7,180 nt of DNA from Clostridium sp. (GTDB taxonomy: Bacteria; Bacillota; Clostridia; Clostridiales; Clostridiaceae). Of the stretch, positions 1-6,960 are shown in pieces; the stretch's first letter is position 1; each line of letters starts with the position of its first letter. A program made the position numbers and the translations under genes. Location: the NCBI GenBank assembly GCA_012511315.1, contig JAAZGI010000339.1, forward strand, positions 1 to 7,180, in the 5' to 3' direction. Below the pieces are notes generated by a model that was given only the letters and a program-made list of their open reading frames with translations, was not told where the DNA came from and did no database searches.

Positions 1-75
1 AAAATAAACCGTAAATAGATGAACCTTCACATAGCTCCATCATATTGAAATCGGTTTAACTTTTCGTGAATAGTA

Positions 76-104
76 GCCCGACGACTAAAAATCGTCGGGC
101 TTTG
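76..104 (+). terminator. Intrinsic terminator of an upstream transcript
   Basis: A perfect 9-bp GC-rich stem (76-84 pairs with 92-100) closes a 7-base loop and is followed by TTTGT. The T-run is short, so termination may be incomplete. It probably ends a transcript that enters from the left of the window. No coding sequence of useful length lies before it. It sits directly upstream of the first gene's candidate -10 box. Confidence 0.7.
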
Positions 105-107
105 TCG

Positions 108-113
108 TATAAT
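108..113 (+). promoter_or_regulatory. Candidate -10 box for the beta-CASP gene
   Basis: A perfect TATAAT lies four bases after the upstream terminator's tail and 54 bases before the ATG at 168. That would give a start point near 120 and a leader of about 50 bases. No convincing -35 hexamer lies 16-18 bases upstream, because that position falls inside the terminator loop. There is also no TGn extension. The position is plausible but the support is only the -10 match. Confidence 0.35.
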
Positions 114-167
114 AGCAACAAGAAGTAGGCCTTAAAATGGGCAATCTATCACATATTGGAGGTAAGA

Positions 168-1760
168 ATGAAAATTATTTTTTCTGGTGGAGCTGGTTCT
201 GTAACGGGTTCATCACACTTAATAGAAGTCGGAGGTCATCAAGTTCTATTGGATTGTGGCCTATATCAAGGGGCAGATGCAAGAGAGCGAGGTAATGAAG
301 AGTTCCCGTTTGATCCAGCCAAAGTGGATTATTTAGTTTTATCCCATGCTCACATTGATCATTCGGGTCGAATTCCGATGCTATACAAAAAGGGCTTTAA
401 AGGAAAGATTATTTCAACTTCACCAACCTACGACTTATGCGAGATTATGTTGCGGGATTCAGCATATATTCAAGAGCAGGATGCTGAACGGGAAAATCGT
501 CGCCGTCGTCGTGGAAGGAAAAAGTTAGTGGAACCTATTTATACCATTAAAGATGCTGAAGCAGTACTGAAACTTTTTGACCCAATTGATTATAAAGAAA
601 AAATCCAGCTTTTCGAAGGGTTCCAAGTGAGATTCCAAGACGCAGGTCACATGCTTGGATCAAGTTTTGTAGAACTTTGGATGAAAGACAAAGACACGGA
701 AGAGGTTAAGCTTGTTTTCTCCGGAGACATAGGAAATCATAATATTCCTTTAATGCGTGAGCCTCATTACATTGAGGAAGCAGATATTCTTATCATGGAA
801 TCAACCTACGGTGACCGGCTTCATGAACCACAAGTGAATGAAAATGAAAAACTGTTAGAATTGGTTAATTCAACCATAAAAAATGGGGGGAATGTCATTA
901 TTCCGTCTTTTGCTGTAGGCCGTACTCAAGAGATTTTATATGTTTTAAATGAATTTGCTGAGGCTGGTAAGTTGGATCCCATGACGCGGGTTTATGTGGA
1001 CTCCCCGCTAGCTAGTAAAGCTACTGCGGTATTTAAGAAGAACTCCAAATATTTTGATCGACAAGCTCAAGCTCGAATGGATGCAGGGGATAATGTGTTA
1101 GAGTTTCCCCAATTATTTTTCACAGATTCTGTAGATGATTCTAAAAAACTAAACCAAACTGAACAGGGGCTTGTCGTCATTTCAGCATCGGGGATGGCTG
1201 AAGCCGGTCGGATACGCCACCACTTAAAGCATAATTTATGGCGTCCGGAAAGCACTGTGATTTTTGTTGGTTATCAGGCAGAACAAACATTGGGCCGTTT
1301 AATTCTCGATGGTAAAGAGTATATTAAAATATTTGGCGAAACAATCGCCGTGGAAGCTCGCATAGAACGGATGACTGGTTTGTCTGGACATGCCGATCAA
1401 GCCGGACTTATTGAATTCGTTGGAAATTTTAAAAAGCGTAAGCCAAGAAAAATCTTTTTAGTTCATGGGGATGATGAGGCTCAAACGGCCCTTTCAGGTA
1501 AACTAAAGGAGCGCGGTTATGATGTTTCGATACCAAAGGAAGGAACGATTGTAGATATTTCCAGTTTGGCTGATGTGAGACGTCCTGAAAAAACCAAACA
1601 GATACCGGTTAAACATTTAAAACAGCCCGATTCTCGGAAGCAACAAATCATACAACAGGTTAAAGAATGGGACTTTGACTCTCTTAATGAAGAGGAAGCT
1701 ATAAATCAAATCAGACAATTACTTCGATCTGAACAGAGTAAATCAAAGAAAAAATATTAG
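168..1760 (+). CDS. Metallo-beta-lactamase/beta-CASP RNase (YSH1/CPSF-73-like)
   Basis: The 530-residue product is a cytoplasmic zinc-dependent beta-CASP protein, probably an endo- or exoribonuclease in RNA processing or decay. Visible metal ligands are the HxHxDH motif at residues 60-65 (SHAHIDHSGR), H161 (AGHMLGSS), D187 (SGDIGN) and H433 (LVHGD). beta-CASP signatures are E211 in ESTYG, the histidine pair after SGMAEAGRI at 351-352, and H408 in LSGHAD. The HSGR context differs from the DHIGG usual in RNase J, so I place it with the YSH1/CPSF-73-like group (COG1236 type). An arginine-rich tract lies at 111-119 and a charged tail at about 471-530. Together these make it longer than the compact members of about 430-460 residues that I recall. 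No KH domain is evident. The ATG at 168 is chosen because GGAGG (158-162) sits five bases upstream. An in-frame TTG at 156 would overlap that site. RNA substrate and cleavage mode are inferred from the family only. Confidence 0.93.
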   Translation: MKIIFSGGAGSVTGSSHLIEVGGHQVLLDCGLYQGADARERGNEEFPFDPAKVDYLVLSHAHIDHSGRIPMLYKKGFKGKIISTSPTYDLCEIMLRDSAYIQEQDAERENRRRRRGRKKLVEPIYTIKDAEAVLKLFDPIDYKEKIQLFEGFQVRFQDAGHMLGSSFVELWMKDKDTEEVKLVFSGDIGNHNIPLMREPHYIEEADILIMESTYGDRLHEPQVNENEKLLELVNSTIKNGGNVIIPSFAVGRTQEILYVLNEFAEAGKLDPMTRVYVDSPLASKATAVFKKNSKYFDRQAQARMDAGDNVLEFPQLFFTDSVDDSKKLNQTEQGLVVISASGMAEAGRIRHHLKHNLWRPESTVIFVGYQAEQTLGRLILDGKEYIKIFGETIAVEARIERMTGLSGHADQAGLIEFVGNFKKRKPRKIFLVHGDDEAQTALSGKLKERGYDVSIPKEGTIVDISSLADVRRPEKTKQIPVKHLKQPDSRKQQIIQQVKEWDFDSLNEEEAINQIRQLLRSEQSKSKKKY

Positions 1761-1811
1761 AGGATTATATGGCTCATCTGTTTTGAAGGCACTAAAGGAA
1801 GAAAGTAGGCC

Positions 1812-1926
1812 TGTTATAATAAATAAAATGCATTGCTGAAACTATGTGCCATAACTGTACTAATTTAAAGAAAAAGCTATACTATTGAAAAAACCCTTCT
1901 GAGCTAAACTCTGGAAGGGTTTTGTT
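1812..1926 (+). ncRNA. Possible small independent transcript (about 100 nt)
   Basis: An extended -10 element (TGT followed by TATAAT, 1812-1820) is followed about 70 bases later by a terminator hairpin (1890-1926). This would yield a transcript from about 1827 to 1926. It contains one mini-ORF, 1844-1888, encoding MCHNCTNLKKKLYY (14 residues with a CxxC), but no Shine-Dalgarno sequence precedes it. Translation is therefore doubtful. No clear -35 is seen. The alternative is that the whole stretch is the 3' untranslated end of the RNase mRNA and the TATAAT is chance. I do not recognise a known small RNA family. Confidence 0.25.
1890..1926 (+). terminator. Intrinsic terminator downstream of the beta-CASP gene
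   Basis: AAAACCCTTC (1890-1899) pairs perfectly with GAAGGGTTTT (1914-1923). An inner GAG/CTC pairing (1901-1903 with 1909-1911) extends the stem. TTTTGTT follows the GC pairs. It lies about 130 bases after the RNase stop codon. It can end that mRNA, a small separate transcript, or both. The A-run on the left side means it could also work in the opposite direction. Confidence 0.8.
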
Positions 1927-1966
1927 CATAAATAGAGTAGAGTCCTTATAAAGAAAATCAATATAT

Positions 1967-1987
1967 TATAATTGTAACTGACAATTA
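1967..1987. repeat. Inverted repeat overlapping a TATAAT, operator candidate
   Basis: TAATTGT (1969-1975) and ACAATTA (1981-1987) form a perfect 7-bp inverted repeat with a 5-base spacer. It overlaps TATAAT at 1967-1972. This is the size and symmetry of a dimeric repressor or activator site. A weak -35-like CTTATA lies at 1945-1950, 16 bases before the TATAAT. The first 16 bases recur at 2088-2103 with one mismatch. Which regulator would bind cannot be told from the sequence. Confidence 0.4.
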
Positions 1988-2065
1988 GTGGTCAAACTTT
2001 ATGTTTTTATAGATGAAAACCTTATACAATCGCAAAATCGTTGTTTTTTGAAGGCTTTGAATCTG

Positions 2066-2093
2066 TTGCAATTTATTAACAATAGTATATAAT
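2066..2093 (+). promoter_or_regulatory. Candidate nifJ promoter
   Basis: TTGCAA (2066-2071) and a perfect TATAAT (2088-2093) are separated by 16 bases, a good match to a vegetative sigma-70/SigA promoter. It is the best -35/-10 pair in the window. Transcription would begin near 2100, leaving a leader of about 130 bases before the nifJ ATG. The spacer contains TTAACAA (2076-2082), and the -10 box starts the second copy of the 16-base repeat. Both could be points of regulation. Confidence 0.6.
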
Positions 2094-2101
2094 TGTAAGT
2101 G

Positions 2102-2162
2102 ACGAGAAATTTTTAAAAACATAATCGTGTATCACTGAGGTTTCACGAATTTATCGTTTTTT
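2102..2162 (+). promoter_or_regulatory. Possible attenuator-like fold in the nifJ leader
   Basis: ACGAGAAATT (2102-2111) can pair with AATTTATCGT (2148-2157) with a single mismatch. An inner CGTG/CACG stem (2126-2129 with 2144-2147) stacks directly next to it. Six T residues (2157-2162) follow at once. The arrangement resembles an intrinsic terminator between promoter and gene, but the stem is AT-rich and has a 14-base one-sided bulge. It may be weak or fortuitous. No known riboswitch or T-box is recognised. Confidence 0.25.
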
Positions 2163-2230
2163 GCCGCTCTTTAGCAGTAAGATGATAAACTAGTGTGCTT
2201 CAAAAACAATGTAAGGGAGAGATTACAGAT

Positions 2231-5200
2231 ATGAGAGAAATTAAAACCATGGATGGTAATACTGCTGCTGCTCACGTTTCGTACGCGTTTTCAGAAGTAG
2301 CTACAATCTATCCAATCACACCGTCTTCACCGATGCCAGAGTCAATTGACGAATGGTCATCACAGGGGAGAAAAAACATATTTGGCACTACAGTTAAAGT
2401 TGTAGAAATGCAATCTGAAGCCGGTGCTGCAGGAGCAGTTCACGGTTCACTGCAAGGGGGATCACTTACCAGCACATATACAGCTTCTCAAGGGCTGTTA
2501 CTAATGTTGCCTAATATGTATAAAATTGCAGGTGAACTTTTACCAGGAGTTTTCCACGTTGCTGCTAGAGCACTTGCAGGACATGCTTTATCCATCTTTG
2601 GAGATCACCAAGACGTTATGGCAACCAGAGCTTCCGGTTTTATCATGCTGGCTGAATCCAGTGTACAGGAAGTTATGGACTTATCTGTTGTAGCTCACTT
2701 GACAGCTATTAAGGCAAGCTTGCCAGTTCTAAACTTCTTTGACGGCTTCCGTACATCCCATGAAATTCAAAAGATTGATGTTTGGACCACAGAAGAAATG
2801 GCGAAATTAATTGATATGGATATGGTTCAGAAGTTCAAAAGCAAATCCTTGAACCCAGATCGTCCTGTAACAAGAGGAACAGCTCAAAACCCTGATATTT
2901 ATTTCCAAAGTATGGAAGCTGCCAACCCACACTACAATAAGGTTCCAGAAATTGTAGAAAACTACATGCACGAAATAAATAAAGTTACTGGAAGAAATTA
3001 CAGCTTATTTAACTACCATGGTGCACCAGATGCAGAACATGTCATCATTGCAATGGGTTCAGTTTGTGACGCTGCTGAAGAGGTAGTAGATTACCTAACT
3101 GCCAAGGGTGAAAAGGTTGGTTTAGTGAATGTTCACTTATTCCGTCCATTCTCTATCAAACACTTCCTGAATGCTATTCCAAAGACTGCTAAGAAAATTG
3201 CAGTTCTTGATCGGACAAAAGAAAAAGGATCTCTTGGAGAACCTCTTTACCAAGATGTTCGCACTGCTTTTTACGACCTTGAACATCGTCCAGAAATCGT
3301 TGGTGGACGCTACGGCCTAGGATCCAAGGATGTTACACCGGGATCAATCATTTCTGTATTTGAAAGCTTGAAAATGGATGAATTAAAAAATAACTTCACC
3401 ATCGGTATTGTTGATGATGTAACCTTTACGTCACTTCCTGCACATGAAGAAGTTAATATCACACCTGAAGGAACAGTTCAGTGTAAGTTCTGGGGTCTTG
3501 GATCCGACGGAACAGTTGGTGCTAACAAATCTGCGATCAAGATTATCGGAGACCACACCGACTTATATGCACAAGGATACTTCTCCTATGACTCTAAGAA
3601 GTCCGGTGGAATTACTGTGTCTCACTTAAGATTTGGTAAAGAAAAAATTAGAGCACCCTATCTAATTCAGAACGCAGACTTTATTGCTTGTCATAATGCA
3701 TCATATGTTAACAAATATGATCTTTTAAAGGGCCTTAAAGATGGTGGAACCTTCTTATTGAACTCTCCATGGACACCTGAAGAGCTTGAAGAGCACCTAC
3801 CTAACAAGTTAAAGAAAGATTTAGCTGAAAAGAATGCTAAGTTCTATATTATCGATGCTCAGAACATTGCTGAAGAAATTGGTCTTGGAACAAGAATCAA
3901 TATGATCATGCAAGCTGGCTTCTTTAAATTAGCCAATGTTATCCCTGTAGAGGATGCTGTAAAGTATCTTAAGGATTCCGTTGTTGAAAGTTACGGCCGC
4001 AAGGGTGAAAAGATCGTTAACATGAATAACGAAGCCATTGACATGGGTGTTAATGCTTTGGTTAAGGTTGACATCAAACCAGAGTGGAAAGATTTAGGCG
4101 AAGATAAGAAGATAAAATCTGATGTTCCTGAATTTATCTCTCAGGTTCTAATGCCAATGAACGCTCAAGCTGGCGATGATTTACCAGTTTCTGTGTTTGC
4201 TGATAGAGCAGACGGTACCTTCCCACAGGGAACAGCCGCTTATGAAAAGAGAGGAATTGCAGTTAACGTACCTGAGTGGCAAATGGAGGCATGTATTCAG
4301 TGTAATCAGTGTGCCTATGTATGTCCTCATGCCGTTATCAGACCTTTCTTATTAAATGAAGAAGAAGTTGCTAACGCACCAGAAGGATTCGAAACAAAGA
4401 AAGCTATGGGTGGAAAGAAATTCGAAGGAATGGACTTCTCCATTAAGATTTCAGTTCTTGACTGTACTGGTTGTGGAAACTGTGCTCAGGTTTGTCCAGC
4501 ACCACAGAAGGCTCTTATCATGAAGCCAATCGAATCTCAAATGAGTGAAACCGAAAACTGGGATTATGCAATGAATTTATCCGTTAAGGAAAATCCGATG
4601 AGCAAAATGACCATAAAGGGTTCACAGTTCGAACAACCATTGCTTGAATTCTCAGGCGCATGTGCAGGTTGTGGTGAAACACCTTACGCGAGACTGTTAA
4701 CACAGATGTACGGTGACCGGATGATGATTGCTAATGCGACCGGATGTACCTCAATTTGGGGAGCTTCCGCACCAGCAACACCATACACAACCAATCATCG
4801 TGGAGAAGGTCCATCATGGGCGAACTCCTTATTTGAAGATAATGCTGAATATGGACTAGGAATGTACCTTGGACATAACGCGCAAAGAGATATGCTCAAG
4901 GGCAAAATCGAAGCTTACCTAGAAGAAGGCAAAGCTGAAGGCGAATTGAAGGATGCATTTGAAAACTTCCTTGCTACCTACAACAAGGGTGAGGAGTCTA
5001 AGGCAGCCAAGGATAAAATCGTTTCACTAATTAAGGATTCAACAGACGAAACACTGAAATTCCTTTACACCAACAAGGAATACTTGAACAAGAAGAGTCA
5101 GTGGATCATCGGTGGAGACGGCTGGGCATATGACATCGGATACGGTGGACTGGACCATGTTCTGGCTTCAGGCGAAGACGTTAACGTTCTAGTTGTTGAT

Positions 5201-5929
5201 ACAGAAGTTTACTCCAACACTGGAGGACAGTCTTCCAAGGCTACACCAACCGCTGCTATTGCAAAATTCGCAGCTGCTGGTAAGCGGACCAAGAAGAAAG
5301 ACCTCGGAATGATGGCTATGAGCTATGGTTATGTGTATGTTGCACAAATTGGTATGGGTGCTGATAAGAACCAGACCATCAAAGCATTTGCTGAAGCAGA
5401 AGCTTACGATGGACCATCCTTAATCATTGCTTACGCTCCATGTATCAACCAGGGTCTAAAGAATGGTATGGGCATGAGCCAGGAAGAAACTAAACGCGCC
5501 GTTGAGTCTGGATACTGGCATCTATATCGCTACAATCCATTACTCAAGGACGAAGGTAAGAACCCATTCATCTTGGACTCCAAAGAGCCTAAGATGCCAT
5601 TCAGAGACTTCCTCATGGGTGAAGTACGTTACTCCTCCTTGCTCCAAGCATTCCCAGAAGAAGCAGAAGGATTATTTGCTAAAACTGAACAGGATGCAAA
5701 GGAACGTAGAGAAGGATATGTGCGCTTAACTGAGATGGATTTCTCACAGTATGCTGTAGAACCTAAGGAATTGCAGGCAGATAAAAAGCAGGAATCAGTA
5801 ATTCATGCTTCTGCAGTTGCCAGTTCAGAATCAACACCAAGCCGAGGACAAGAAGTTCCAAAAGCTGAGAATAATGACACTCTAACAGGTGAAGAGGCAG
5901 CTCCAAGCTACCGTTCTAAAAAAGAATAA
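2231..5929 (+). CDS. nifJ: Pyruvate:ferredoxin (flavodoxin) oxidoreductase
   Basis: This cytoplasmic enzyme converts pyruvate and CoA to acetyl-CoA and CO2, reducing ferredoxin or flavodoxin, and is reversible in some anaerobes. The 1232-residue chain has all fused domains in order: the pyrimidine-binding N-terminal domain with YPITPSSPM (27-35), domain II (about 260-415), the gamma-type domain (about 420-625), the EKR motif (672-674), a two-cluster ferredoxin domain (C688, C691, C694, C698; C745, C748, C751, C755), and the TPP domain with GDGWAYDIG (962-970) and NTGGQ (996-1000). Proximal-cluster cysteines are C811, C814, C839 and C1071. T30, E63, R113 and N996 match the active-site residues recalled for Desulfovibrio africanus PFOR, so the enzyme looks intact. 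A hydrophilic tail of about 65 residues follows the usual end. The ATG at 2231 is preferred over an in-frame GTG at 2195 because family members start just before TMDGN and GGGAG (2215-2219) precedes it, at a rather long 11 bases. Frequent TTC and AAC codons suggest high expression. Confidence 0.98.
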   Translation: MREIKTMDGNTAAAHVSYAFSEVATIYPITPSSPMPESIDEWSSQGRKNIFGTTVKVVEMQSEAGAAGAVHGSLQGGSLTSTYTASQGLLLMLPNMYKIAGELLPGVFHVAARALAGHALSIFGDHQDVMATRASGFIMLAESSVQEVMDLSVVAHLTAIKASLPVLNFFDGFRTSHEIQKIDVWTTEEMAKLIDMDMVQKFKSKSLNPDRPVTRGTAQNPDIYFQSMEAANPHYNKVPEIVENYMHEINKVTGRNYSLFNYHGAPDAEHVIIAMGSVCDAAEEVVDYLTAKGEKVGLVNVHLFRPFSIKHFLNAIPKTAKKIAVLDRTKEKGSLGEPLYQDVRTAFYDLEHRPEIVGGRYGLGSKDVTPGSIISVFESLKMDELKNNFTIGIVDDVTFTSLPAHEEVNITPEGTVQCKFWGLGSDGTVGANKSAIKIIGDHTDLYAQGYFSYDSKKSGGITVSHLRFGKEKIRAPYLIQNADFIACHNASYVNKYDLLKGLKDGGTFLLNSPWTPEELEEHLPNKLKKDLAEKNAKFYIIDAQNIAEEIGLGTRINMIMQAGFFKLANVIPVEDAVKYLKDSVVESYGRKGEKIVNMNNEAIDMGVNALVKVDIKPEWKDLGEDKKIKSDVPEFISQVLMPMNAQAGDDLPVSVFADRADGTFPQGTAAYEKRGIAVNVPEWQMEACIQCNQCAYVCPHAVIRPFLLNEEEVANAPEGFETKKAMGGKKFEGMDFSIKISVLDCTGCGNCAQVCPAPQKALIMKPIESQMSETENWDYAMNLSVKENPMSKMTIKGSQFEQPLLEFSGACAGCGETPYARLLTQMYGDRMMIANATGCTSIWGASAPATPYTTNHRGEGPSWANSLFEDNAEYGLGMYLGHNAQRDMLKGKIEAYLEEGKAEGELKDAFENFLATYNKGEESKAAKDKIVSLIKDSTDETLKFLYTNKEYLNKKSQWIIGGDGWAYDIGYGGLDHVLASGEDVNVLVVDTEVYSNTGGQSSKATPTAAIAKFAAAGKRTKKKDLGMMAMSYGYVYVAQIGMGADKNQTIKAFAEAEAYDGPSLIIAYAPCINQGLKNGMGMSQEETKRAVESGYWHLYRYNPLLKDEGKNPFILDSKEPKMPFRDFLMGEVRYSSLLQAFPEEAEGLFAKTEQDAKERREGYVRLTEMDFSQYAVEPKELQADKKQESVIHASAVASSESTPSRGQEVPKAENNDTLTGEEAAPSYRSKKE

Positions 5930-5966
5930 GAGCATGTCTCGATTTTAAATTTGATGATTTATCATC

Positions 5967-6010
5967 AAGAAGACCGGAGCCGATTGGGTTCCGGTCTTCT
6001 TTACTTTTAT
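5967..6010 (+). terminator. Strong intrinsic terminator of nifJ
   Basis: A perfect 12-bp stem (5967-5978 with 5990-6001) is extended inward by about three more pairs, including a G-U, to a 5-base loop. A T-rich tail follows. It begins 37 bases after the nifJ stop codon and is the most stable hairpin I found in the window. It should separate nifJ from the transaldolase gene. Confidence 0.92.
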
Positions 6011-6104
6011 TTTGAAAGCACAGAGTTTATGATGAAAGTGAGACTCATTGTTGGTTATATTTATTGTAAACAGGGGAATAGTCTTTATTTGGCTGATAGA
6101 ATTG

Positions 6105-6113
6105 TGGTATCAT
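6105..6113 (+). promoter_or_regulatory. Extended -10 promoter for the transaldolase gene
   Basis: TGG followed by TATCAT (6108-6113) matches an extended -10 promoter, with five of six consensus bases in the hexamer. The region 17 bases upstream (TTATTT) is a poor -35, which extended -10 promoters tolerate. Transcription would start near 6120, about 60 bases before the ATG. It lies after the nifJ terminator, consistent with independent transcription. Confidence 0.5.
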
Positions 6114-6179
6114 GGAAGATAGATTACTTGATATATTCAAAAAAAGTATATTTAAATTACATAAACCATGGAGGATCCT

Positions 6180-6827
6180 ATGAAGTATTTTATTGATACA
6201 GCTAACGTGGAGGAAATTCGCAAAGCTGCTGAACTTGGTCTTTTGTCTGGTGTAACCACCAATCCTTCTCTTATTGCAAAAGAAGGTAGAAAATTTGAAG
6301 ATGTTATTCGTGAGATTACTGATCTTGTAGATGGTCCCATTTCAGCTGAAGTGGTATCACTTGAGGCTGAGGGAATGTTGGAAGAAGGTAGAAAACTTGC
6401 CAAAATCCACAAAAATATTATTATCAAAGTGCCAATGACCGCTGAAGGTCTAAAGGCGACCCACCAGTTTAAAAAAGAAAATATTCGTGTTAACGTGACC
6501 CTTGTTTTCTCAGCTGAGCAAGCATTGGCAGCAGCCCGAGCTGGTGCTGCTTACGTATCCCCCTTCATTGGACGATTTGATGATATGGGAATAGATGGTG
6601 TGAACTTGATTGAAGAAATTGCCATAATATTTGAAAACTTTGGCATAGAAACTGAAATCATTGCAGCCTCAATTCGTAACCGTCGCCATATTTCTCAAGC
6701 AGCTTTAGCTGGCGCAGATATTTCCACAGTGCCCTATAATGTATTAATGGATTCTTTAAACCATCCGTTAACGACTTCAGGTATTGAACGTTTCCTAAAG
6801 GATTGGGAAGGCGTAAAGAACCTTTAA
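6180..6827 (+). CDS. tal: Transaldolase, short TalC/MipB type
   Basis: Transaldolase moves a dihydroxyacetone unit between sedoheptulose 7-phosphate and glyceraldehyde 3-phosphate in the non-oxidative pentose phosphate pathway, in the cytoplasm. The 215-residue product is the usual length for the short single-barrel subfamily. Visible motifs are FIDTAN (4-9) with D6, GVTTNPSLI (24-32), the Schiff-base lysine K83 in [22 protein letters not shown] (125-132) and an alanine-serine strand end at 163-164. The subfamily also includes fructose-6-phosphate aldolase (FSA). Here E57 and F129 occupy positions that are Gln and Tyr in E. coli FSA, as I recall its sequence, which favours transaldolase. The ATG at 6180 has GGAGG (6170-6174) five bases upstream. 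An in-frame ATG at 6168 overlaps that site and is rejected. The gene has its own promoter and terminator candidates. Confidence 0.93.
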   Translation: MKYFIDTANVEEIRKAAELGLLSGVTTNPSLIAKEGRKFEDVIREITDLVDGPISAEVVSLEAEGMLEEGRKLAKIHKNIIIKVPMTAEGLKATHQFKKENIRVNVTLVFSAEQALAAARAGAAYVSPFIGRFDDMGIDGVNLIEEIAIIFENFGIETEIIAASIRNRRHISQAALAGADISTVPYNVLMDSLNHPLTTSGIERFLKDWEGVKNL

Positions 6828-6846
6828 TTAAAAGATTTTAGGCTAT

Positions 6847-6903
6847 AAAAAAACCTCTGCTGGATTCTAATCTATTTTTGATTAGTTCGGCAGAGGTTTT
6901 TTT
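6847..6903 (+). terminator. Intrinsic terminator of the transaldolase gene
   Basis: AAAACCTCTGC (6850-6860) pairs with GCAGAGGTTTT (6890-6900). After a few mixed or bulged positions, CTAATC (6867-6872) pairs with GATTAG (6880-6885) around a 7-base loop. Seven T residues (6897-6903) follow on the + strand and a long A-run precedes it, so it may act in both directions. It starts about 20 bases after the stop codon. Confidence 0.92.
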
Positions 6904-6960
6904 AATAAAGCATGAACAAACTGAAAGGTTTCGGCTTTTAAATTGGATGCAATTAATGTT

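Larger units (their letters stand above)
1761..2230. other. Long intergenic region between the RNase gene and nifJ
   Basis: This AT-rich stretch of about 470 bases has no credible protein gene longer than a mini-ORF on either strand. It contains an extended -10 element (1812-1820), a terminator (1890-1926), two copies of a TATAAT-containing 16-base element (1967-1982 and 2088-2103), an inverted repeat (1969-1987) and a leader with a possible attenuator fold (2102-2162). It is much larger than the other gaps in the window (about 240-250 bases) and looks like the control region of nifJ. Confidence 0.7.

Noticed and set aside
156..167. Upstream TTG start for the beta-CASP protein, adding four residues.
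   Set aside because: The TTG lies over the GGAGG ribosome binding site that is ideally spaced for the ATG at 168.
123..1812. The 10-mer AAGTAGGCCT occurs at 123-132 and 1803-1812, flanking the beta-CASP gene, with TAAAATG a little downstream of each.
   Set aside because: Some two dozen repeated 10-mers are expected by chance in 7 kb. The spacing to TAAAATG differs and there is no longer homology or inverted-repeat structure to suggest a mobile element.
1844..1888. Annotating the 14-codon CxxC mini-ORF as a protein gene.
   Set aside because: It has no Shine-Dalgarno sequence, its length is well within chance, and there is no way to see conservation here. It is kept only as a note under the possible small transcript.
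2064..2082. Possible redox-sensing Rex operator in the nifJ promoter spacer, because TTAACAA (2076-2082) matches one half of the clostridial Rex consensus.
   Set aside because: The other half is poor. TGTT (2064-2067) and AACA (2078-2081) are complementary, but 10 bases separate them rather than the 8 the consensus requires. One good half-site is not enough.
2161..2189. A second nifJ promoter, TTGCCG plus GATAAA with a 17-base spacer, closer to the start codon.
   Set aside because: Only three of six and four of six consensus bases match, so it is far weaker than the pair at 2066-2093. Its position is plausible and 5'-end mapping would settle it.
5951..6196. An 81-codon open frame on the + strand between nifJ and the transaldolase gene.
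   Set aside because: It starts just before the nifJ terminator hairpin, runs through it and through the tal promoter, and ends inside tal. It has no ribosome binding site and its composition looks like translated AT-rich spacer.
6152..6427. A 91-codon open frame on the - strand over the start of the transaldolase gene.
   Set aside because: It is the antisense shadow of a well-supported gene. The serine- and isoleucine-rich product has no recognisable motif.
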